From Bacillota bacterium (GTDB taxonomy: Bacteria > Armatimonadota > Hebobacteria > Hebobacterales > Hebobacteraceae): a stretch of DNA of 5,304 nt. Shown piece after piece: positions 1-5,304 of this stretch. Position 1 is the stretch's first letter. The number at the start of each line of letters is the position of its first letter. The notes under the pieces are model-generated. The model made no database searches. It saw only the letters and a list, made by a program, of their open reading frames with translations, and was not told the DNA's origin. The DNA lies in assembly GCA_030668755.1 (NCBI GenBank), contig DAOVEW010000122.1:1-5304 (forward strand), written 5' to 3'. The position numbers and the translations under genes are program-made.

Positions 1-1718
1 TTCCGCCCGGCCCGCAGGGCCCCGGCCACCGCCCGGCCGACCGCCGCGAGGTGTGAGATAGCATCATGCTCGCTTCGCGGTGGGGACTCGGCGGCCGCCG
101 CGACTTCGGCAGGGCGCGACGCGCCCGCGCACTCGGCAAGCCACTGCCACAACTCAGCCCAGTCCTCTCCGACGACGGCCAGGCAGGCCGCCGATAGGTC
201 CTCCAGGGCCGTCCGCAGCTCCTCGTCGCCCTCAAGCACGTGCCAGACGGTGCGAGCGATCTCCGCCACCTTCGGGTCCCGCGCGGCACGGGCAATCCGT
301 GCGACGACGTTCGGGCTGGTCGTTCCGACGTGCCTGCGGAGGAAGGTCTCCGCCGCATGCGCTGGGTCACGGTCCAGCACAGATGCAACTGCCTCGACCG
401 CGGCGCTGACGGCCGGCCCTTGCTCGGCCAATTCGAGAAGCCGTTCCCAGGCGTCGCCGCTTTGCTCCCGCACGCAGCGACCGAGGGCCGCCGCCGCGGC
501 CCGCACGACCGCTCCGTCCCGGTCGCCGGAGAGTTTCAGCAGCAGCGACAGGTCCTGCGGCGACCGCGGGGCCAGCACTGAGGTTGCCGCGGCGCGGACT
601 TCAGGCTCGTGGTCGGCACAGCTTCGCCGGACGGCATCGTGGAAATCCATCCTTCCCAGCGCGCGGATCGCGGCTGCCCTCACGGCCACAGCCCCGTCGG
701 CCACAAGCTCCCAGAGCAGTGACGCTCCCTGCCGGCCGCCGCGCCTTGCCAGCCCTTCTGCCATCCCGGCCCGGACCAGTGGTGACGCATCCGCCGCCAG
801 CAAGCCACTAAGCCCCACCATCCTGCTGCCGCAGATCACCTCGGCCGCGGCCGAGCGAACGTGCGGGTCGTCGTCGCGCGCCAGTCGCCTCAGATCGCGC
901 AGCGCCGCCCGGTTCCCCTGCGCCGCCCACCGGCCAATCGCAGGCACACTGAGTGCCCGCACCCGAGCGTCGGCGGCATCTCGGCATTTCGCCGCGGCTG
1001 CTCGCGCCGCGCTCGGAGGCAGCTTGCGCACGGCCAACGCAACTGCACTGAGCCCCGATGGACCGCTCTCGGCCACATCGAGCAGCAGGGATGCAGATGC
1101 TCTCTTGCGGGCCGGCCAGAGCGCGGCGGCGCCGAATGCTGCTCCCGACACCGCATGGTCATCCCCGGAGTCCAGCGCACGGCGGAGCCACGAGAGCGCG
1201 CGTTCGGAGGCTGCCCGCCCGCGCGCCCTCCCCAGGCCGGTGGCGGCCGCCCATCTCACCCCGCCGTCGCTGTCGTCCAGAGCCGCTCCCAGCGCATCCA
1301 CCGCCTCAGCTTGCCCACAGGCCGCAGCCTCCGCCAGTCCGGCGACACCGGCCAACCGGGTCGTCACCTGCTGGGCCTTCGTCGCGCGGACGAGCTCTTC
1401 GGCGAACCTCGACGCATCCCGGCCCAGAGCCATGCCTGCGACGAGGCTCGCGGATGGATCGCGGCCCCGAAGCAGATCGAGGACCGCGCGGGGCTCAACC
1501 CGGGCCAGCTCCTGAAGCGCAGGGACCGCGCTCTGCGAAGGCAGGCTTAATCTGCCGTGGACCACATCAATGAGAAAGCGACGCGCCCAACCGTCGCGCG
1601 CCACTTGCCGCCCCAGCTCTCTCGCCGAAGCATCTGAACGTGCCTGGTGGCCGCCTCTCAGGCCCTCATACAGCGCCCCAGGCTCCCGAGTCTCTTGAAG
1701 CCGCTGCCTTCCCCGCAC
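1..1718 (-). CDS. HEAT-repeat protein, C-terminus cut by the left edge
   Basis: The minus strand is open without a stop from the codon after TAG (1833-1835) to the left edge. The only ATG/GTG/TTG before a long Met-less stretch is GTG 1716-1718, which has AGGAGG 8 nt upstream. From there 572 codons are visible. The product has no signal peptide or membrane segment, so it is probably cytosolic. Repeated helical units carry the HEAT/PBS-lyase-like signature of an acidic turn followed by VR and an Ala-rich helix: DDSDGGVRWAAA near residue 154, DDDPHVRSAAA near 287, ADGAVAVRAAAIRALG near 346, HEPEVRAAA near 374, and DRDGAVVRAAAAALG near 405. Residues 494-572 are less repeat-like, with a Trp-rich stretch (GEDWAELWQWL). 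HEAT arrays act as protein-binding scaffolds; no catalytic motif is visible and the partner is unknown. It is transcribed divergently from the envelope operon. The reading frame is secure; the specific role is not known. Confidence 0.88.
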   Translation of the reverse strand, partial: MRGRQRLQETREPGALYEGLRGGHQARSDASARELGRQVARDGWARRFLIDVVHGRLSLPSQSAVPALQELARVEPRAVLDLLRGRDPSASLVAGMALGRDASRFAEELVRATKAQQVTTRLAGVAGLAEAAACGQAEAVDALGAALDDSDGGVRWAAATGLGRARGRAASERALSWLRRALDSGDDHAVSGAAFGAAALWPARKRASASLLLDVAESGPSGLSAVALAVRKLPPSAARAAAAKCRDAADARVRALSVPAIGRWAAQGNRAALRDLRRLARDDDPHVRSAAAEVICGSRMVGLSGLLAADASPLVRAGMAEGLARRGGRQGASLLWELVADGAVAVRAAAIRALGRMDFHDAVRRSCADHEPEVRAAATSVLAPRSPQDLSLLLKLSGDRDGAVVRAAAAALGRCVREQSGDAWERLLELAEQGPAVSAAVEAVASVLDRDPAHAAETFLRRHVGTTSPNVVARIARAARDPKVAEIARTVWHVLEGDEELRTALEDLSAACLAVVGEDWAELWQWLAECAGASRPAEVAAAAESPPRSEHDAISHLAAVGRAVAGALRAGR

Positions 1719-1726
1719 GGATGCCC

Positions 1727-1732
1727 CCTCCT
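1727..1732 (-). promoter_or_regulatory. Shine-Dalgarno site deciding the GTG start of the HEAT gene
   Basis: The minus strand reads AGGAGG followed by 8 nt and then GTG (1718-1716). This is a near-perfect anti-16S match at good spacing. There is no other ATG, GTG or TTG in frame between the upstream stop (1833-1835) and this codon, so it fixes the start. Confidence 0.8.
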
Positions 1733-1757
1733 GGTTCGGCCAAGCCGATATCAGCGA

Positions 1758-1791
1758 CTCTTCTATTGTCTTGTCTTCTCTTCTCTGTTCC
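1758..1791. other. Polypyrimidine tract (purine-rich leader of the HEAT gene)
   Basis: 30 of 34 plus-strand bases are C or T (purines only at 1765, 1768, 1773 and 1787). If the HEAT gene is transcribed from further upstream, this becomes an A/G-rich, probably unstructured segment of its mRNA leader, about 40-75 nt before the start codon. Composition is seen directly; any role is inference. Confidence 0.4.
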
Positions 1792-1887
1792 AGCTCACAC
1801 AGATTCTCGCCGCCTGCTCCTGTTGTCTCTGCCTAGTAACGGGATCGAGTCAGACCCTGTTGTTCTGGCGAGCGACGCTAGGTCCTT

Positions 1888-1912
1888 CTAGGAAATACCC
1901 TATATTTGCTAG
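1888..1912. promoter_or_regulatory. Operator-like inverted repeat
   Basis: The left arm CTAGGAAATA (1888-1897) and the right arm TATTTGCTAG (1903-1912) are reverse complements at 9 of 10 positions. They are separated by the 5-nt spacer CCCTA, giving a 25-bp dyad centred on 1900. It is strikingly AT-rich in a GC-rich neighbourhood and sits between divergent genes, about 59 bp before the plus-strand -35 and about 170 bp before the HEAT start. This size and symmetry are typical of a site for a dimeric transcription factor. The arms are too short and AT-rich, with no U-tract, for a terminator. The binding protein is unknown. Confidence 0.5.
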
Positions 1913-1958
1913 TCGTTTCCACCCCGTGCGCGCCGGCGGCTCGCCTGCCCGCGCGCAC

Positions 1959-1968
1959 GAGCGCGCTC
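1959..1968. repeat. Perfect 10-bp palindrome next to the -35 box
   Basis: GAGCGCGCTC is its own reverse complement and ends 2 bp before the -35 hexamer. An alternative pairing, GCGCGC (1951-1956) with GCGCGC (1961-1966) across ACGA, overlaps it. Its position would suit a promoter-proximal operator, but short GC palindromes arise easily in GC-rich DNA. Confidence 0.3.
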
Positions 1969-1970
1969 TC

Positions 1971-1999
1971 TTGTTCCGGCGCCCGAGTTGTGGTAGAAT
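1971..1999 (+). promoter_or_regulatory. Sigma70-type promoter of the envelope operon
   Basis: A -35-like TTGTTC (1971-1976, 3 of 6 to TTGACA) is followed by exactly 17 bp and a -10 TAGAAT (1994-1999, 5 of 6 to TATAAT). TGG directly before the -10 gives an extended -10 element, which can offset the weak -35. Transcription would begin near G2006/G2007, leaving a leader of about 25 nt that just holds the ribosome binding site of the SLH gene. Confidence 0.65.
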
Positions 2000-2016
2000 A
2001 CCCTCGGCTGTTGTTT

Positions 2017-2031
2017 GGAGGAGTTCAGGAG
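2017..2031 (+). promoter_or_regulatory. Ribosome binding site of the SLH gene
   Basis: GGAGGAG (2017-2023) and a second AGGAG (2027-2031) precede ATG 2032. The first has about 10 nt between GGAGG and the ATG and is the better candidate; the second abuts the start. The site supports 2032 over the upstream in-frame TTG at 1906. Confidence 0.7.
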
Positions 2032-2991
2032 ATGCACGGCAGACATCTGGTCGTCGCCGGGCTGCTTCTCTTGGGCGCGGCCCTGCCGCTGTGGGCAGCT
2101 CCCTTCACGGAGGTGCCCGCGGAGCACTGGGCGTATGGCGCCTGCACCCGGCTGACGGCGGTTGGCATGTTGCCTTCCGACCGCGCTGTGGGCTTCTCCG
2201 GAGATCCATCGCTGACGCGCTTCGAGTTCGGCATCGCCATCCTCGAACCGCTCAGCGTGATAGACGGCGCGCTCACTTCGCTTCCACCTGATGCCGACGC
2301 TCGCACCCGCTTCGCCGCCGTCGCCGACGCGTTCCGGCTCAGCGCTCGGCTTTCGGAGGATGAGATCTCTCGGGGCTTCACCGATCTTCGTCGTCTCAGC
2401 CGCGAGTTCCGCGACGTGCTAGAGGCTCTCAACTTTGACGCTGACCCCAGTTCCCGCGCGCTCGCTGCGCTCGCCGATACGGAGCCAATCCACGCGTGGC
2501 GCAGGGACGCCCTTGTCCAGCCGAGCCAACCACTGGCGCTTGCCGGCGGCAGTGTCGGCGCGGCGACAGTAGAGCTGCCTTTTGCACACGGGACGGTGGC
2601 CCTGAGCCTCACGGCACCGCCCGAGCCGCCCGAGCTGCTGGACTATCTCGCTCGATCGGCCGCGTCTCTGCGGGGCCAGGAGGGGCGGTCCCCGGCCGGA
2701 GCCGAACCGGCACTCGCCGACCCGCGCGTCTCTCGACTCCGTACCGCGTATGAGTATGGACTCGGCTCCGCCCTCACGCTCAACCTTGCCTACGAGGAAA
2801 TCGCCCGACGGGGACAGGGTCTGGCGGCCCTCGACGTCGCCTCGCTGACATCGGTCGGCATCGGCTACCGGCTCACGCCCTCGACTTCGCTCAAGCTCTC
2901 CTACTCGCTCCTCGAGTACTCCAACTACCTGTTCGACACGCCTCCCCTGCGCGACCACCTTGCGGAAACCGCCGTCTCTGTCGAGTTCTAG
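2032..2991 (+). CDS. Exported SLH-domain protein with beta-rich C-terminus (outer-membrane type)
   Basis: A 319-residue protein. The start at 2032 is chosen for its ribosome binding site and because it opens directly on a signal peptide: His/Arg at residues 2-5, a Leu/Ala core 6-20, and cleavage probably after the Ala pair 22-23. Residues 24-71 form one S-layer homology domain, with FTEVPAEHWAY at its start and LTRFEFGIAI at its end (the TRAE-like motif). SLH domains bind secondary polymers of peptidoglycan. Residues 72-162 are predicted helical. The C-terminal part has amphipathic beta-strands, roughly 235-244, 247-257, 270-281, 285-298 and 310-319. It ends in Phe, as outer-membrane barrel proteins do for BAM recognition. 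This resembles the SLH-barrel (OmpM/SlpA-like) architecture but is short, with fewer obvious strands than a full porin. First gene of the operon; its stop is 4 bp before the LptD-like start. Confidence 0.85.
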   Translation: MHGRHLVVAGLLLLGAALPLWAAPFTEVPAEHWAYGACTRLTAVGMLPSDRAVGFSGDPSLTRFEFGIAILEPLSVIDGALTSLPPDADARTRFAAVADAFRLSARLSEDEISRGFTDLRRLSREFRDVLEALNFDADPSSRALAALADTEPIHAWRRDALVQPSQPLALAGGSVGAATVELPFAHGTVALSLTAPPEPPELLDYLARSAASLRGQEGRSPAGAEPALADPRVSRLRTAYEYGLGSALTLNLAYEEIARRGQGLAALDVASLTSVGIGYRLTPSTSLKLSYSLLEYSNYLFDTPPLRDHLAETAVSVEF

Positions 2992-2995
2992 CTCG

Positions 2996-4450
2996 ATGCC
3001 GCACCGTGGGCCCGCTCTCTGTCTGGGGCTGATCCTGTTCCTCCCTCTGCTCTCGGCTACGGCCGCGGCCCAGAACGTGGCTCGCATTCAGGCCGACGTC
3101 GTGGGAGTTGACTTGAACCGAGAGCGAACGCACGCCGTCGGCAATGCGCGGCTCGCCTACGGCGACTTCGAGATCTGCGCGGACGAGCTGACTGCGGACC
3201 GCGTCACCGGGCAGGTGAGTGCCACCGGCAGCCTTCAGCTCCGCCAGGGCGAGCGTCAGCTTCGAGGACGAACGCTCGAGTACAACATGCTCACTGAGGA
3301 GGGGGTCCTCACCGAGGCGCGCTCGGCGGAGCAGGGAATCATCATCAGGGGCGAACGGATCACCTTCTCGCCGCGCGAGCTGGTGGCCCATAATGCCTAC
3401 TTTACGACCTGCGATCGGCCCGATCCCCATTACTCCTTCAACGCAGAGCGCATTACGCTGACGGCGGCGGAAACACAGCACGGCGGCACGCCCAAGTCCG
3501 GCCGCTTGAGCCTCAATCGCGCCCGCGTCACTTACCACGGCCGCACCCTTTTCACGCTCCCGCGCTACTCCGTCGCCGTCGGGAGTCTGGGCGAGCCGGG
3601 AGGCGCTCCGCTGCCCATCACGGGCGTCAGTCGCGACGATGGGCCCTACGCGGCGATTTCCTACTCGCTCGCGCCCACCGACGAGCGCACCATCGCCGAT
3701 TTCAGCTACCGCTACACAACCTTCCGCGGGGTTCGAGGACACGTGCGCGTCGGGCGCCACCTGGGGCCGGCCGAGCTCAGCCTCCAGTACGTGCGGAGAG
3801 AGGACGGGGCGGACAGGGAGCTTCGCGCCGATGATCTGGAGACCGGCCTCGCCGACGTCATGATCAACCGCTGCCCCGAGTATGGCCTTCGGCTGCCGGG
3901 CCTCGCTCTGGGGCCGCGGCTGCGGGTGCGCGGCGAGTGGCTGCGGGGAAGCTACTCCGAGGCCTTTGCAGGGGAGCAGTTCGCCCGCGCCGACGCGGAC
4001 CGTTCCTCGGCCAGCATCCTGGTCTATGCAGTGCCGTACGCGCTCTCTCCCACGATCACCCTGAGCCACGCCTTCGGATGGCGACAGTCCAGCTACGACC
4101 CGGGCGATGAGTTTCGCGTCCGGTTCTACAGCCACACGGCCAGCATCACGATGGGGCAGCGCGGCCGCCTGGCCGTCTCTCACGTCGCGCGCCGCGGCTC
4201 CGGCGAAACGCCGTTCCTCTTCGACGGCCTCGGGCCCGAGCGAGAGCTGCTTGGGGATGCTCGCTGGCGGCTAAGCCCAACGTGGCGGTTTCGCCTTGTC
4301 GAGCTTTACGACCTCAAGGCACGGGACGTCCGTGATATGATCTTCGAGGTGACGCGAACCGTGCACTGCCTTGACTACACTGCAGGCTGGCGCAAGAGCC
4401 GCGGGGCATTCTATGTAGGTATCGGCCTCGCCAAGCCGAGCGCCGAATAG
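2996..4450 (+). CDS. lptD: LptD/OstA-family outer-membrane protein, compact
   Basis: A 484-residue protein. The ATG at 2996 is preferred over an in-frame TTG at 2960 because it opens on a signal peptide (hydrophobic 7-21, cleavage near 25) and avoids overlap. No good ribosome binding site is visible, so translational coupling to the SLH gene is likely. Residues 28-130 form an OstA/LptA-type beta-jellyroll: ARIQADVV, then ICADELTADRVTG, then LRGRTLEYN. Residues 131-196 carry the LptD signature, FTTC (136-139) before an aromatic-rich strand, then YHGRTLFTLPRYSV (180-193) leading into the barrel. Residues about 215-480 are alternating beta-strands, ending in a typical closing segment, VTRTVHCLDYTAGW. 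LptD places LPS in the outer leaflet. Mature Cys residues are at 61, 139, 293 and 458. At 484 residues it is far shorter than the E. coli protein (784), so the barrel must be smaller. The family is fairly secure; true LPS transport is inferred, and the symbol is by resemblance. Confidence 0.75.
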   Translation: MPHRGPALCLGLILFLPLLSATAAAQNVARIQADVVGVDLNRERTHAVGNARLAYGDFEICADELTADRVTGQVSATGSLQLRQGERQLRGRTLEYNMLTEEGVLTEARSAEQGIIIRGERITFSPRELVAHNAYFTTCDRPDPHYSFNAERITLTAAETQHGGTPKSGRLSLNRARVTYHGRTLFTLPRYSVAVGSLGEPGGAPLPITGVSRDDGPYAAISYSLAPTDERTIADFSYRYTTFRGVRGHVRVGRHLGPAELSLQYVRREDGADRELRADDLETGLADVMINRCPEYGLRLPGLALGPRLRVRGEWLRGSYSEAFAGEQFARADADRSSASILVYAVPYALSPTITLSHAFGWRQSSYDPGDEFRVRFYSHTASITMGQRGRLAVSHVARRGSGETPFLFDGLGPERELLGDARWRLSPTWRFRLVELYDLKARDVRDMIFEVTRTVHCLDYTAGWRKSRGAFYVGIGLAKPSAE

Positions 4451-4454
4451 AGAG

Positions 4455-5304
4455 ATGACCGAGCGCGAGCGCCGCAGCAGGATCATCGGCTATCTCCGCG
4501 CAGGGAAGGCCGAGGACGCGGCCAACGAGCTGGCCCACTCCCGGGAGTCCTACCCCGGAGACGGCGTGCTTTACCACGCGATCGGACTCGCCTTCGCCTC
4601 CCGCGGGACGCTCGGCCGCGCGCGGGAGCAGCTCGAAGCGGCGGTGAAGCTCAGCCCCGACTCCGCCGAGATACTCTCAGACCTGGCCCAGGTCTATCTC
4701 GCCGATGGGCAGGCGGACGAAGGAGTGCACGCGGCGGAGCAGGCACTCGCGATCGAGCCCGATCTTCCGATCGCCCGCTTCACTTTGGGGCGGGCGTGTT
4801 TCGTGGCGGAGTGCGCGCGCCAGGCTCGGCGACCGGAATCCCGTGAGTCCCGATGTGAGTTTCCGCTCATAGACGGGCGCACGCCGCTCTACCTGCGCGC
4901 GCAGCAAGAGATGGAGACGGCACTTTACGCGTCTCCGCCCTTCCTATCGGCGGTGCGCTCGGCTCTGTCGTTCGCCTACCTCCGCGCCGGCCACTATCAC
5001 GCCGCGACGGAGCAGCTCACCGCTCAGCTTGCCGACATCCCGCCGAGTGAGGAAGCAGATCGCATCCGCGCGCGCCTGCACAATGTCGAGCGGGAGATCA
5101 TCCGGGAACGCTACTGGGCGATAGAGAAGCACGACATGGCGCAGATCGAGCGCGAGGCAGAGGCCGCCGATGCCTCGGCCGAGGCGAAGCTACGGCTCGC
5201 CCATGCCTGCGCAGTGCTCCACGATGAGGAATCACTGGCCGCTGCACTGGAGCAGGCTCGTGCCGCGGGCTATGAGCCCCGCTCTGCCCATGTCTCCCGC
5301 GATG
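4455..5304 (+). CDS. TPR-repeat protein, C-terminus cut by the right edge
   Basis: ATG 4455 follows the LptD-like stop by 4 bp, with only a weak AGAGAG before it, so it is probably coupled to the upstream gene. 283 codons are visible without a stop. There is no signal peptide or membrane segment; the N-terminus is charged (MTERERRSR). Tetratricopeptide repeats are clear at residues 37-70 (AIGLAFASRG, then AAVKLSPDS) and 71-104 (LAQVYLADGQ, then ALAIEPD). A weaker unit lies at 3-36, and another at about 164-195 (ALSFAYLRAGHYHAA). Between the two helices of the unit starting at 105 there is a non-repeat insertion (about 124-144, Arg/Pro/Glu-rich with a Cys). Residues 199-283 are charged and helical. 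TPRs mediate protein-protein contacts, so a partner role is likely, but none is identified. Its place in the operon suggests, without proving, a link to envelope assembly. Confidence 0.85.
   Translation, partial: MTERERRSRIIGYLRAGKAEDAANELAHSRESYPGDGVLYHAIGLAFASRGTLGRAREQLEAAVKLSPDSAEILSDLAQVYLADGQADEGVHAAEQALAIEPDLPIARFTLGRACFVAECARQARRPESRESRCEFPLIDGRTPLYLRAQQEMETALYASPPFLSAVRSALSFAYLRAGHYHAATEQLTAQLADIPPSEEADRIRARLHNVEREIIRERYWAIEKHDMAQIEREAEAADASAEAKLRLAHACAVLHDEESLAAALEQARAAGYEPRSAHVSRD

Larger units (their letters stand above)
1719..2031. other. Divergent intergenic region
   Basis: These 313 bp separate the starts of two oppositely transcribed genes, so promoters for both directions should lie here. 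A plus-strand promoter is recognisable at 1971-1999. I could not find a convincing -35/-10 pair for the minus-strand gene: TAGAAG-, GAGAAT- and TATAGG-like hexamers exist but lack a partner. The stretch also carries an AT-rich inverted repeat (1888-1912), a polypyrimidine tract (1758-1791), a GC palindrome (1959-1968) and two copies of CCTGTTGT (1819-1826 and 1856-1863). The plus frame is open upstream of 2032 from a TTG at 1906, but that extension is not believed to be coding. It would add a non-signal-peptide leader and bury the ribosome binding site. Confidence 0.7.

Noticed and set aside
250..1515. 421-codon plus-strand open frame
   Set aside because: It lies entirely opposite the HEAT-repeat gene. 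Its translation is Arg/Ser/Ala-rich with no domain pattern, while the minus strand gives regular HEAT units and a strong ribosome binding site. It is a GC-bias shadow.
1898..1907. TATATT (plus) or TATAGG (minus) inside the dyad as a -10 element
   Set aside because: No acceptable -35 hexamer lies 16-18 bp upstream on either strand, so I did not call a promoter here.
1906..2031. Upstream TTG start adding 42 residues to the SLH protein
   Set aside because: The extension would overlap the promoter and the ribosome binding site and would place a Pro/Arg-rich leader before a clear signal peptide. ATG 2032 is better supported.
1647..2291. 214-codon plus-strand open frame across the intergenic region
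   Set aside because: It spans the HEAT start, the intergenic region and the SLH gene in another frame. It has no ribosome binding site or domain and shows low-complexity Arg/Ser content.
2891..4183. 430-codon minus-strand open frame
   Set aside because: It is antisense to the LptD-like gene and overlaps the end of the SLH gene. It shows no recognisable domain, while the plus strand carries a signal peptide and family motifs.
4422..4439. Short hairpin (TCGGC / GCCGA) near the end of the LptD-like gene
   Set aside because: It has a 5-bp stem with an 8-nt loop inside coding sequence and no following T-run. It is too weak for a terminator, and the next gene starts at 4455.

Overview
This 5.3 kb window is a GC-rich bacterial chromosomal segment with four genes: a divergent pair of transcription units around one intergenic region. 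No tRNA, rRNA, CRISPR array, transposase or phage gene is visible. The gene content points to a diderm (outer-membrane) bacterium. An S-layer-homology (SLH) outer-membrane-type protein lies next to an LptD/OstA-family protein. SLH domains on outer-membrane proteins are known from Deinococcota, Cyanobacteria, Synergistota, Negativicutes and Armatimonadota. With the high GC, an Armatimonadota-like or similar poorly cultured lineage is plausible, but this is inference and cannot be settled from the window.

Layout. Positions 1-1718 (minus strand) hold a long gene for a HEAT-repeat protein. It begins at a GTG with a strong ribosome binding site and runs off the left edge, so its C-terminus is missing. 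Positions 1719-2031 are the divergent intergenic region. It contains an AT-rich 25-bp inverted repeat, a cluster of CTAG tetranucleotides, a polypyrimidine tract, a GC palindrome, and a recognisable sigma70-type promoter reading right. Positions 2032-5304 (plus strand) hold three genes separated by only 4 bp each: an exported SLH protein with a beta-rich C-terminus, a compact LptD-like protein, and a TPR protein cut by the right edge.

How they fit together. The three plus-strand genes look like one operon driven by the promoter at 1971-1999. The first two products are predicted to be exported to the envelope. One would tether or decorate the outer membrane through its SLH domain. The other belongs to the family that inserts lipopolysaccharide (LPS) or a related glycolipid into the outer leaflet. 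The TPR protein has no signal peptide and may be a cytosolic partner or an unrelated passenger. The HEAT protein is divergently transcribed, and a shared regulatory region is possible but unproven. The most useful points for a second look are the operator-like dyad, the SLH-plus-LptD pairing, and the small size of the beta domains in both envelope proteins.
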